From the NCBI GenBank assembly GCA_900557365.1, contig UPXR01000001.1, forward strand, positions 124,001 to 188,000: a stretch of 64,000 nucleotides of DNA. The letters run 5' to 3'. A program made the translations under genes and the position numbers. The DNA is from an uncultured Dialister sp. (GTDB lineage Bacteria > Bacillota_C > Negativicutes > Veillonellales > Dialisteraceae). The notes beneath the pieces are model-generated. The model was not told the DNA's origin. It ran no database searches and was given only the letters and a program-made list of their open reading frames with translations. How positions within the stretch are numbered: position 1 is the stretch's first letter; each line of letters starts with the position of its first letter. This document shows positions 44,204-52,370 of this stretch, in pieces.

Positions 44204-44716
44204 TTATTTTTTCCCTCTGAGCCGGTCCAGCTTCTCCGCTACGGAATCGGGAATGGCCCGTCCGATTTCACTCCGCAGATTGGCCCGGTTATTGGTTTTG
44301 ATGAAATGGCTCTGCCTTGCCTTATCCTCCGAAACCGAACGCATCAGATCTCCTACAGCCACGCGGTAGGCTCCGTTTCCCAGAATCTGATTCTGCTCCG
44401 GCCCGTCGGAGGTGACTACATAAATGGAGCGGTATTCCTCTCTCCGCAGATAGGACTCCTTCTCGATATAGCTGTCTGCCGTCATTCTTGCCGGGGTGAA
44501 GATGACCGTAAAGGTATCGGACAGTCTTTCCTCCTTTACTTTTATGGATTTCCCCTGCCCGTCAAATACGATAATCACTTCAATATTGTTGTGGGCCCCG
44601 TAATCCTGCATCAGGTCAATCAGTTTCTTCCGGGAGGATTCCAGATCCGTCCGGTCAAACATTTCCGGTTCCCAGAATATGACATTGTATCCGTCTACCA
44701 GATAAAGATCCCTCAT
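44204..44716 (-). CDS. yacP: YacP-type NYN-domain endoribonuclease
   Basis: 170 residues. A PIN-like NYN fold: YLVDGYNVIF at the start (metal aspartate), IIVFDGQG, and YVVTSDGPEQNQI. The Bacillus homologue (Rae1) cuts mRNA on the ribosome. Follows rlmB with a 2-base gap, its ribosome site lying in the rlmB end. Confidence 0.9.
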   Translation of the reverse strand: MRDLYLVDGYNVIFWEPEMFDRTDLESSRKKLIDLMQDYGAHNNIEVIIVFDGQGKSIKVKEERLSDTFTVIFTPARMTADSYIEKESYLRREEYRSIYVVTSDGPEQNQILGNGAYRVAVGDLMRSVSEDKARQSHFIKTNNRANLRSEIGRAIPDSVAEKLDRLRGKK

Positions 44717-44718
44717 GA

Positions 44719-45549
44719 TCAGCTCCTCTGTTTCATCGCCTCATAAATCAGGAGGGCCGCCGCGACAGAAACATTCAGGGAAGAAATATGCCCTTTCATG
44801 GGAATCCGCACGCAGAAATCGCACTGCTTCCTGGTGAGCGGCGAAACGCCTTTCCCTTCCGCACCCATGACGATCACCAGCGGTCCCTTCAGATTGGCTT
44901 CATAATACAGACTGTCCCCATCCATATCGGCGCCGACGATCCAGAAGCCTCTGTCCTTCAGCCGGTCCAGTGTCTGCCGGATATTGCCGGTCTGGCAGAC
45001 CGGAAGATAGGCAAAGGCGCCGGCAGCGGTCTTCATGGCTGCGGCCGTAACGGGAGGGCTTTTGTGTTTCGGAAGGAGAACCGCCGCAGCACCGGCACAT
45101 TCCGCCGTACGCACGATGGCTCCCAGATTCCGTACATCCTCCAGACCGTCCAGAAGAACCAGCACCGGGTCCTTTCCCTCCCAACGGTCCAGAACCTCGT
45201 CCAGATCCGCAAATTCATAAGGCTTCAGATAAGCGGCGACTCCCTGATGGGCAACTCCGCCGGACAGGCGGTCCAGCGTCTCTCCGTCCACTTCCTCGAC
45301 GGGAACCGAGCGGAGAGCTGCCTCTGCCAGAATAGCCCGGAGCCGGTCATCCTTCTGTCCCTTCTTCGTCAGCACTTTCAGACCTGCATCGGCCTTCAGA
45401 AATTCCAGTACGCTGTTCCGTCCGCAGATCAGAGAGCTGTCCGGCCGGTTCTCCCGATTTCCGGAAAAAGACGGTTTGCCTTTTCTGTTCTTCGGTGCCT
45501 CCTTCCGGGTCCGTCCGGAAAAGGACTCGTTCATCTTTTTATGATTCAT
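44719..45549 (-). CDS. rlmB: 23S rRNA (guanosine-2251-2'-O)-methyltransferase RlmB
   Basis: 276 residues, SpoU family. A basic, low-complexity N-tail (1-35), the substrate-binding domain (SSLICGRNSVLEFLKA), then the knotted SPOUT domain: LLDGLEDVRNLGAIVRTAE, IVMGAEGKGVS, and IPMKGHISSLNVSVAAALLIYE. Overlaps mrnC by 11 bases. Confidence 0.94.
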   Translation of the reverse strand: MNHKKMNESFSGRTRKEAPKNRKGKPSFSGNRENRPDSSLICGRNSVLEFLKADAGLKVLTKKGQKDDRLRAILAEAALRSVPVEEVDGETLDRLSGGVAHQGVAAYLKPYEFADLDEVLDRWEGKDPVLVLLDGLEDVRNLGAIVRTAECAGAAAVLLPKHKSPPVTAAAMKTAAGAFAYLPVCQTGNIRQTLDRLKDRGFWIVGADMDGDSLYYEANLKGPLVIVMGAEGKGVSPLTRKQCDFCVRIPMKGHISSLNVSVAAALLIYEAMKQRS

Positions 45550-46009
45550 GGCTCATTTCTCCTGCAATGAAATACAGACTCCGCCGCAGAATGAAATCCA
45601 GCCGTTCCTCCTGCCCGGACAGATAAAGATAGCCCAGAAGCGCTTCAAAAGCAGTAGACTCCCGGTATTCCTCCACCGTAGCGCTCTTCGGCACGCTGGA
45701 ATGGGTATTTCTTGCCCGTTTGCAGACCTTCCTTTCCCTTTCAGACAGCAGGTCCAGCAGTTCGAAAAGGATCCGGCTCTGCCACTTTGCCGATACGATT
45801 TCCGATGCCAGGGAATGCAGGATCTGCACCTGATAGATGCCTGTATCAATCAAGACCTTCCGTATATAGGAAGACCATTTCACATCCCCCATGTAAGCCA
45901 GCGTAAGCGCGTCCATGGAAAAAACCTCCTGCTCCGACAGAGTCGGAGCGCCTTTCCCGAGCTTCCGCAGCATCTGCTTTTTCAGAAAAAGTACTCTCTT
46001 AAACTCCAC
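45539..46009 (-). CDS. mrnC: Mini-ribonuclease III
   Basis: 156 residues. An RNase III catalytic domain without a dsRNA-binding domain; matures 23S rRNA ends. Signature LTLAYMGDVKWSSYIR and YRESTAFEALLGYLYLSG (metal glutamates/aspartate). The start is GTG 46009, overlapping cysS by 11 bases with GGTGG upstream; an ATG at 45973 is a possible alternative. Confidence 0.92.
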   Translation of the reverse strand: MEFKRVLFLKKQMLRKLGKGAPTLSEQEVFSMDALTLAYMGDVKWSSYIRKVLIDTGIYQVQILHSLASEIVSAKWQSRILFELLDLLSERERKVCKRARNTHSSVPKSATVEEYRESTAFEALLGYLYLSGQEERLDFILRRSLYFIAGEMSHES

Positions 46010-47444
46010 GTTTCTTCCACCTTGCTCCTGTAGGCGTATCTTCGATCACAATTCCGATTTCCCCGAGTTTATCCCGGATTTCATCAGCCAGACCGTACTG
46101 CTTTGCCTTCCGGGCCGACTGCCGAACTGCCAGGATGACTTCCATCAGATCATTGTAATCCTTATCATCATAGGCTTCCTGCTTTTTCCATTCTTTTTCC
46201 AGGATTCCCAGGATATCCAGAATGGTCTTGAAAGCCTTTCCTGCCTTTTCCCAGGCTGCCTTATCGAAAGCAAGCCCGTTGTGAACGGCATTGTAGTACA
46301 CATTAATAGCCTTGGCGATTTCGAACATGGCTCCCGTAGCCAGCCCCGTATTGAAGTCGTCATCCATAGCTTCCCGGAAAACCCGTTCCGCTTTGTCTGC
46401 TGCTTCTGCCAGTGCTTTCGATTCTTCCGTTTCCGCTGCTTCATCCCGTCCGGAGAGCTCCTTCACGCGGGCAATTACATCTTTCAGCTTTTCCATGTTC
46501 TTTTCCGCTTCTTCCAGACGGTCATCGGAGAAATCCAGCGGGCTTCTGTAATGCGTGGACAGGAGGAAATAGCGGAGTGCATCTCCGGAATATTTCTCCA
46601 GTACATCCTTTACAAGGAAGAAGTTGTTCAGAGATTTGCTCATCTTTTCGGAATTGATGGTGATAAATCCGTTATGCAGCCAGTAGTTGACGAAATGATG
46701 TCCTGTGCAGCCTTCAGACTGAGCGATTTCATTTTCATGATGCGGGAAAATCAGGTCGGAACCGCCGCCGTGGAAATCCAGTGTATCACCCAGGTAATGG
46801 GTGGACATGGCAGAGCATTCGATATGCCAGCCCGGACGGCCCTTGCCCCACGGGCTTTCCCAGAAGGGTTCACCCGGCTTAGCCGCTTTCCACAGAGCAA
46901 AATCTCCGGGATTACGCTTTTCGTCATTGACCGCAATGCGGGCACCGGCCAGCATATCTTCTATCTTGCGGCCGGAAAGATGTCCGTAATCCGCAAAGGT
47001 GGAAATATCGTAATACACATCTCCGCCCAATACATAGGCATGCCCGTTTTCTATAAGTTTTTCCACCATATGGATGATATCCTGCATATGGTCGGATACG
47101 CGGGGATATACATCGGCCCGCAGCACATGAAGCGCATCCATGACTTCAAAATAGGCATCAATATACCGGTCGGAAATGGTCTTCCAGTCGCTTCCCTCCG
47201 CATTGGCCTTGTTGATGATCTTATCATCCACATCGGTAAAGTTCTGTACAAATGTCACCTGATATCCTGCATAGGAAAGATAGCGGCGGATAACATCCCA
47301 GGTTACAGCCGGACGGGCATTCCCGATATGGGAATGGTTGTACGGCGTAATCCCGCATACATAAATTTTCACTTTCCCCGGTTCAATCGGTTTGAATATT
47401 TCTTTCTGTTTTGTCAACGTATTGTAGACTTTAATTTCTTCCAT
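45999..47444 (-). CDS. cysS: Cysteine-tRNA ligase
   Basis: 481 residues, class I. HIGH motif as HSHIGN near 38, zinc ligands (C30; C near 210; HHENEIAQSE), KMSKS as EKMSKSLNN near 267. Charges tRNA-Cys. GGGAGG precedes the ATG by 8 bases. A T-box leader of about 200 bases precedes it, with a further structured region upstream. Leads cysS-mrnC-rlmB-yacP. Confidence 0.97.
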   Translation of the reverse strand: MEEIKVYNTLTKQKEIFKPIEPGKVKIYVCGITPYNHSHIGNARPAVTWDVIRRYLSYAGYQVTFVQNFTDVDDKIINKANAEGSDWKTISDRYIDAYFEVMDALHVLRADVYPRVSDHMQDIIHMVEKLIENGHAYVLGGDVYYDISTFADYGHLSGRKIEDMLAGARIAVNDEKRNPGDFALWKAAKPGEPFWESPWGKGRPGWHIECSAMSTHYLGDTLDFHGGGSDLIFPHHENEIAQSEGCTGHHFVNYWLHNGFITINSEKMSKSLNNFFLVKDVLEKYSGDALRYFLLSTHYRSPLDFSDDRLEEAEKNMEKLKDVIARVKELSGRDEAAETEESKALAEAADKAERVFREAMDDDFNTGLATGAMFEIAKAINVYYNAVHNGLAFDKAAWEKAGKAFKTILDILGILEKEWKKQEAYDDKDYNDLMEVILAVRQSARKAKQYGLADEIRDKLGEIGIVIEDTPTGARWKKRGV

Positions 47445-47512
47445 AATTTTTTCCTCCCTGTAAAATTCTGCAGACTCAGATTTCTTTTTTATCGGGAATT
47501 TTCAATTCCATA

Positions 47513-47715
47513 GAAAAAGCCCCCGCCTCACAGAGACGGTGGCCCGCTATTCCACTCTGTCAGCAAAAGCCGCTGCTGTTTTTATCGCAAACATACGGAA
47601 AAAGATACTTGGTTCCCCTTTTCAGCTCCCGAAGGCATTTCTCCATATCGTTCCCGGCTGCTTGCACCTCCCGCAGCCTCTCTGCAGAGACAGATGATGA
47701 ATACTTCTTTCGGTC
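47513..47715 (-). promoter_or_regulatory. T-box leader of cysS, cysteine specifier
   Basis: Read on the minus strand. Stem I apex AGAGAGGCTGCGGGAGGTGC (about 47687-47668) has the typical G-rich loop, and its base pairs CCGAAAG with CTTCGGG. A TGC codon sits at 47637-47635 in the specifier position. The T-box itself is a variant, TGGAATAGCG (47554-47545); its TGGA would pair with the UCCA end of tRNA-Cys, whose discriminator is U, which supports the assignment. A GC-rich terminator with five Ts follows (47544-47513). The usual ACCGCG is degenerate, hence some caution. Confidence 0.8.
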
Positions 47716-47740
47716 ATAGCCCGTATGATATTTTCAAAAT

Positions 47741-47962
47741 AAGCATCCTCAGCTGACCTGGCTTTTGACCCCACACTCGCCTGCTGGAGCTTTTGCTACC
47801 CGGTGTCTTCCTCTCACGACTCACCCTCTCGGGATCCGTATCGGTCCCGGCAGGACTTACTTCTAAACCGCACCATGCTCAGCAGAAATTTTTTCTGCGT
47901 TACGTGGATCGTTTCGGCTGCGACTGCCATCGACTTTCAGCCACAGACCTGATGATGCTTAT
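47741..47962 (-). ncRNA. Unidentified structured RNA at the 5' end of the cysS transcript
   Basis: On the minus strand, a region of about 220 bases starts right at the predicted transcript start. Its ends pair: AAGCATC.TCAG (47960-47949) with CTGAG.GATGCTT (about 47752-47741), then TGGCT with AGCCA. Inside are several hairpins: GGCTG...CAGCC, GCAGAAA/TTTCTGC (47897-47881), and GGGACCGATACGGATCCC (47848-47831). It lacks T-box signatures of its own, and I could not match it to a known riboswitch, 6S RNA, RNase P or tmRNA. No reading frame with a ribosome site is seen. It could be a separate small RNA or a second regulator of cysS. Confidence 0.5.
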
Positions 47963-47968
47963 TAAATT

Positions 47969-47998
47969 ATTATAGATTCAAAATCGATGTGCTGTCAA
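47969..47998 (-). promoter_or_regulatory. Promoter of the cysS leader
   Basis: Perfect TTGACA (47998-47993), 18 bases, perfect TATAAT (47974-47969) on the minus strand. The start point near 47962 coincides with the closing stem of the structured RNA. Confidence 0.85.
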
Positions 47999-48098
47999 TC
48001 CCGGCAGGGCATGGATTTTTTCTCCCTTTCCGCATCGGTCTGCCGCAGGGCAGAATCCGCATTCTTCCCATGCCGGATTTCTTTTTTCCGCTGTCCTG

Positions 48099-48848
48099 TC
48101 AGATTTCCGTCAGCCCCCGAACGGCTTTATCCAGCACCTTTCCGATGCTTTCCCGGAAAACAAGATCGCATTCCTCATCCCGTTCCGTCGGATCCCGATT
48201 GATCATCACCTTTGCATCACCGCCGAAATACCGGACCATGCCCGCCGCAGGATAAACCACCAGACTGGTTCCGCCGATAATCAGGAGATCTGCCTGAGAA
48301 ATCGCTGTTGCCGCATCGTCGATAACATCCATATCCAGTGCTTCCTCATAAAGAATAATATCCGGCCGCAGCATTCCGCCGCAGCAGGGACAGTGAGGAA
48401 TCGTTTCCTTCTGCGCCAGAAAATCATCAAGAGAAATGCTCTTTCCGCAGTCCAGACAGGTATTCGTCAGGGATGTCCCATGCAGCTCGATTACATTCCG
48501 GCTGCCGGCCTTCTGATGCAGCCCGTCAATATTCTGCGTAACCACCGCAGTAAGCTTTCCCATCCGTTCCAGGGCGGCCAGCACTTCGTGCGCCTTATTG
48601 GGCTTTGCTGCCGCAATTCCTTCTGCCATTTTCCGGTACATTTCAAAGAATTCCCGGGGATGCTCCTCAAAGAAATGATGAGACAGCATTTCCTCCGGCG
48701 TCCAGCTCCAATCGGTTTTCTTCCGGTACAGCCCGTCCTTCCCGCGGAAATCGGGAATCCTTGACTCCGTGGACACACCGGCCCCGCCGAAAAAGACAAT
48801 GCGGTGATGATTCCGCAGAAGCTCTGTCAGCTTTCTGATATTCTCCAT
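48099..48848 (-). CDS. NAD-dependent protein deacylase (sirtuin)
   Basis: 249 residues. NAD motif GGAGVSTESRIPDFRG (near 21-36), catalytic His region TQNIDGLH...IELHG, zinc C-x2-C...C-x2-C (CLDCGKS...CPCCGG), and GTSLVVYPAAG. Removes acetyl or other acyl groups from lysines in an NAD-dependent reaction. AAGGAGG ribosome site. Monocistronic and divergent from the HD hydrolase. Confidence 0.93.
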   Translation of the reverse strand: MENIRKLTELLRNHHRIVFFGGAGVSTESRIPDFRGKDGLYRKKTDWSWTPEEMLSHHFFEEHPREFFEMYRKMAEGIAAAKPNKAHEVLAALERMGKLTAVVTQNIDGLHQKAGSRNVIELHGTSLTNTCLDCGKSISLDDFLAQKETIPHCPCCGGMLRPDIILYEEALDMDVIDDAATAISQADLLIIGGTSLVVYPAAGMVRYFGGDAKVMINRDPTERDEECDLVFRESIGKVLDKAVRGLTEI

Positions 48849-48912
48849 GATAAGACCTCCTTTCTGCTTTCATTGTATCATTTCCTGCTCGGGGAAGCCG
48901 CTGCTTCTCCCA

Positions 48913-48941
48913 TTGACAGGGAGAAAAAATCGTTTTATTTT
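48913..48941 (+). promoter_or_regulatory. Promoter of the HD hydrolase gene
   Basis: TTGACA, 17 bases, TATTTT; about 43 bases before the start codon. Confidence 0.65.
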
Positions 48942-48983
48942 AAGAGAATAATGCATTATCAGTAAATCAACGGAGGGATTGCA

Positions 48984-49547
48984 ATGAGTCAGCTTACACT
49001 TGCCAGAGCAAAGGAAATTTTACAGAAAACCACGACAGAACATCATTTATTCACCCATGCTGCCGCCGTCAGCGCCGCTATGGGTGCCATGGCAGATTAT
49101 TTCCATCAGGATAAGGATCATTGGGAAGCCATCGGATACCTTCATGATGTAGACTATGAAAAATTCCCGCAGGAGCACTGCCGCCATGTACGGGAAATCC
49201 TGGCTCCGGAAAATGTCGACGAAGAAGACATCCGGACCATTATTTCCCACGGCTGGGGACTCTGCACCGATGAAGCCAAACCGGAAACAGACATCGAAAA
49301 GAGCCTGTTTACAGTGGATGAACTCACCGGAGTTGTCATGGCCTATGCTCTTATGCGTCCGGAAGGCATCACGGGAATGGATGTCAAAGGTCTTAAGAAA
49401 AAATTCAAGGACAAAAAGTTTGCTGCCGGCTGCAACCGGGATGTCATCAAGCAGGGCTTCGAAATGCTGGGACTTGACGCAGGAACTGTCATGCAGGCCT
49501 GCATTGACGGTATGACCGCACACAAGGAAGAACTGGGGCTGAAATAA
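48984..49547 (+). CDS. HD-domain hydrolase
   Basis: 187 residues. The first half is an HD fold: HAAAVSAAMGAMADYF gives the first metal His, and AIGYLHDVDYEKFP the H-D pair. Residues 73-110 contain further His (HCRHVREI, ISHGWG). Likely a metal-dependent phosphohydrolase on a nucleotide or phosphoester; the substrate cannot be stated. GGAGGG ribosome site. Single gene. Confidence 0.85.
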   Translation: MSQLTLARAKEILQKTTTEHHLFTHAAAVSAAMGAMADYFHQDKDHWEAIGYLHDVDYEKFPQEHCRHVREILAPENVDEEDIRTIISHGWGLCTDEAKPETDIEKSLFTVDELTGVVMAYALMRPEGITGMDVKGLKKKFKDKKFAAGCNRDVIKQGFEMLGLDAGTVMQACIDGMTAHKEELGLK

Positions 49548-49595
49548 TATTTCCTCATTTTCTGCATCCGGAATCTTCCGGAAAAAATTCCTGTT

Positions 49596-49630
49596 TAAAA
49601 GGACTGTGATTTCTCACAGCCCTTTTTTCT
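49596..49630. terminator. Bidirectional terminator between the HD hydrolase and citC
   Basis: Stem AAAAGGACTGTGA / TCACAGCCCTTTT, 4-base loop, six Ts on the plus strand. Confidence 0.88.
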
Positions 49631-49637
49631 TTCCTTT

Positions 49638-50729
49638 TTATTTTTCTTCCGCTTTTTCTTCTTCCTTCTTTTCGGTCATGTCGGATTCCATTTTTTTGAA
49701 GGCCTCTGTCATCTTGATGCGGCGAATGACACTCTGTCCCGCCTCGCTCTTCAGATAAATCAGTGTCGTCTTCGGCACCATGCGGTATACCGTTTCCCAG
49801 TCATCCTCCGCCAGTGCCTTGCGTACGGCAGAGGCCGATACAATCTGAACGCCCTTTTGTTCACGGGGAATTTCCTTCAGCTCCAGCCCGTTTTCCGCAA
49901 AGACTTCCTTCATCGCCCGGTTGTAAGCCAGAGTTGTCTGGTCGGTCGGCTCCTGGCCTACAAAGCGGACCGTAATATTCAATGCAGGAGCAATCCTTGT
50001 AGCAAAAACGGTGGCATCCAGCTTGGTCTGGGCAGCCAGTTCATCCGTTCCCTTAATGAAATAGGTAGGGAACGTTGCATTGGAGATGATAAAGTCCCCG
50101 CCGCTGACGACTTCCACTCCTTTCATATCCCGCACGCCCTGCTTGATCAGAGAGAACCTGTCCGAGAAGGGGAAAATACTCCGGTCTTCCTGCACGGCAA
50201 ATATAATCACTTCATCGCAGTTGTTGTGCGCATATTCCACAAGAGAACGATGGCCCAGTGTGAAAGGATTGCAGTTCATTACAATAGCCCCTCTGTTCTT
50301 GCCTTCCCCGGTTCCCAGGATGGACTGCACTCTTTTCAGATAATCCTCCAGGGTATCCGTGCCCTTCTCCAGGAGCGCCGCATACGGTTCTGCTACTGCT
50401 ACACAGCTGAAGCCCATATGTTCAAAGACCGGAACATTCTTCGGTTTCGTAAAAATCTGATTTCCCGTAATCCCCCGCCGGTGGGATTCTCCCAGAAGAT
50501 TCCGGATAATGCGGCGGGTCAGCCCCTTTTTCTGATACGCCGAGCTGATGGCAATGTCTCTCATGACCCGTCCGCCCAGAGAACCGGTTGCAATGAGCTT
50601 CCCGTCATCAAAAAGGCCCATGGTATAATCGATATTTCCGGTAAAGGTCAGATCAAACCCCTTCAGAAATTCGATGACTTTGGCTTTTTCCTCCGGATCC
50701 GTCAAAAAAATTTCACGTTCTGTAATCAT
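49638..50729 (-). CDS. citC: [Citrate (pro-3S)-lyase] ligase
   Basis: 363 residues. N-terminal GNAT-like part (about 40-115; DIAISSAYQKKGLTRRII) and a cytidylyltransferase-like ligase part (about 145-330) with the N-x-x-P-F-T-x-G-H motif (MNCNPFTLGHRSLVEYA). It acetylates the prosthetic group of citrate lyase, activating it. The C-terminus has an added acidic/basic tail (KKEEEKAEEK). Found alone: no citD, citE, citF or citX is adjacent. A promoter with a far-upstream palindrome suggests activation by a regulator. Confidence 0.92.
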   Translation of the reverse strand: MITEREIFLTDPEEKAKVIEFLKGFDLTFTGNIDYTMGLFDDGKLIATGSLGGRVMRDIAISSAYQKKGLTRRIIRNLLGESHRRGITGNQIFTKPKNVPVFEHMGFSCVAVAEPYAALLEKGTDTLEDYLKRVQSILGTGEGKNRGAIVMNCNPFTLGHRSLVEYAHNNCDEVIIFAVQEDRSIFPFSDRFSLIKQGVRDMKGVEVVSGGDFIISNATFPTYFIKGTDELAAQTKLDATVFATRIAPALNITVRFVGQEPTDQTTLAYNRAMKEVFAENGLELKEIPREQKGVQIVSASAVRKALAEDDWETVYRMVPKTTLIYLKSEAGQSVIRRIKMTEAFKKMESDMTEKKEEEKAEEK

Positions 50730-50809
50730 ATTCCCGCCTTCCTTTCTTCAGCTGAAAGCAGCGACTCTGACAAATCTTAAACTCTGCAAAGAATACTTTC
50801 TGCATTTTC

Positions 50810-50883
50810 ATTATAACAAAGTCAAAAATCCCGCTCAATAGATTTATAATAAATAATCATCAAATTATGATAAATTATCATAA
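50810..50883 (-). promoter_or_regulatory. citC promoter with an upstream perfect palindrome
   Basis: On the minus strand: TTGAGC (50838-50833), 17 bases, TATAAT (50815-50810). About 27 bases beyond the -35 lies the perfect 19-base palindrome TTATGATAAATTATCATAA (50865-50883), centred near -71, a normal place for an activator. A related half-site ATCAT lies at 50856-50860. Confidence 0.65.
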
Positions 50884-50907
50884 AAAGTCTGTAAAATCAT
50901 CCGAATA

Positions 50908-50939
50908 AAAAAGACAGGATTTTCTCCTGTCTCTTTTTG
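50908..50939 (-). terminator. Terminator of valS-folC
   Basis: Stem AAAAGACAGGA / TCCTGTCTCTTTT with a small loop, just past the folC stop. Confidence 0.85.
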
Positions 50940-50941
50940 CT

Positions 50942-52300
50942 TTATTTTTTTTCCGTTTTTTCTGTCTTTTCTTCGGCAGCTGCTTCCGCTTCCATTTTCC
51001 GGATGCAGCGGATGGCTTCGCCCAGAATATACAGAGAACCGCAGATAATCACCACGTCCTTTTCACCGGCTGCCTTTGATGCATCCTCTATGGCCTGTCC
51101 TACAGAAGATTCTGCCTTGAAGTCCACCTTCAGCTTCTGGTCTTCAATGAGCTTTCCGATTTCTTCCGCTTTTCTGCTTCTCGGGGTAGGCGCTTCGCAG
51201 GCAAAGACCATATCATCCTTGCGCATCAGCAGCTGAATGACAGTTTCCGTATCCTTGTCGGCCAGAGAAGTGAAAACAAAGATTCTTCTCCGATCCGGAT
51301 ATTGTTCTTCCAGGGCTTCCTTCAATGCTTCCGCACCGGCCGGATTATGCGCCCCGTCCATGACATAGGTTACGCCTTTGACCGTATGGATATCAAAGCG
51401 TCCCTGCCAGCGGGCTCTTGCCAGACCTTCCCGAAGATCATTTTCATTCACCCGGTCATCTTCCTTCATGACAATCGAAAGCGCCATGGTTGCTACCGCC
51501 GCATTGACTGCCTGATGGGCTCCCACAAACGGAACATACAGCATGCTCTTTTCCAGTTCCTTCGGCATATCCTTCCGCTTGACCACCACGACCTGTCCGT
51601 TCTGCCAGCGGCTGCGGGAATCAATTTCAAAGTCCCGTCCGTAGAAATAGATGCGCGACTTTTTCTCATGAGCCGCTTTTTTCAGTTCCTTCAGGGTTAC
51701 ATGCTGCGCTGCCGTTACAACCGGAATGCCGTCTTTGATGATGCCCGCTTTCTGCTGCGCAATTTCCTGCAGAGTATTTCCCAGATACTTCATGTGGTCC
51801 ATGGCAACATTTGTAATGACGGAAACCACGGGATGAACCACATTGGTGGAATCATACAGCCCGCCCATGCCGACTTCGACTACAGCATAGTCTGCCTTCT
51901 GTTCCCGGAAATACCAGAAGGCCATGGCTGTAAGCAGTTCAAATTCCGTAGGCGCTTCGCAGCCTTCCTTCACCGCTGCTTCTGCAGCCTCCCGCACCAC
52001 GGTAGCTGCCTTGGCAAAATCTTCCCGGCTGATATCCCGGCCGCCCAGATAGATGCGTTCCGTGTAATCAATCAGGTGGGGAGATACATACCGGCCTACC
52101 CGCAGCTGCGCATTTTCCAGAACACTGGTGATCATGGCAACCACGCTTCCTTTTCCGTTGGTGCCGGTCACATGGATCACCTTGTATTCTTTTTCCGGAT
52201 GCCCCAGTTTTTCAAGGATGGCAGAAATCCGCTGCAGTCCCGGTTTGATGCCGAATACAGCCGACTGTTCCAGATAAGCTACCGATTCTTCGTAATTCAT
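50942..52300 (-). CDS. folC: Folylpolyglutamate / dihydrofolate synthase
   Basis: 452 residues, Mur-ligase fold. ATP loop GTNGKGSVVAMI (near 47-58), YVSPHLIDYTERI and VEVGMGGLYDSTN; the C-domain has MDGAHNPAGAEAL. Adds glutamates to folate. The C-terminus ends in a Glu/Lys-rich tail. Start MNYEES follows AAAGGAG by 6 bases. 70 bases after valS, the usual valS-folC order. Confidence 0.94.
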   Translation of the reverse strand: MNYEESVAYLEQSAVFGIKPGLQRISAILEKLGHPEKEYKVIHVTGTNGKGSVVAMITSVLENAQLRVGRYVSPHLIDYTERIYLGGRDISREDFAKAATVVREAAEAAVKEGCEAPTEFELLTAMAFWYFREQKADYAVVEVGMGGLYDSTNVVHPVVSVITNVAMDHMKYLGNTLQEIAQQKAGIIKDGIPVVTAAQHVTLKELKKAAHEKKSRIYFYGRDFEIDSRSRWQNGQVVVVKRKDMPKELEKSMLYVPFVGAHQAVNAAVATMALSIVMKEDDRVNENDLREGLARARWQGRFDIHTVKGVTYVMDGAHNPAGAEALKEALEEQYPDRRRIFVFTSLADKDTETVIQLLMRKDDMVFACEAPTPRSRKAEEIGKLIEDQKLKVDFKAESSVGQAIEDASKAAGEKDVVIICGSLYILGEAIRCIRKMEAEAAAEEKTEKTEKK

Positions 52301-52370
52301 TGTTTCTCCTTTACGGTCAAACATAGGAAAAGGGGGAAGTGTTCCTCCCCTCCTCCCTATTTTTCTTTTA

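Noticed and set aside
45915..47513. A 532-codon plus-strand frame opposite cysS
   Set aside because: Antisense shadow of cysS, with no ribosome site and no recognisable domain.
47793..48255. Plus-strand frames of 60-90 codons in the cysS leader region
   Set aside because: They run antisense to the structured leader and the sirtuin, without ribosome sites or protein-like composition.
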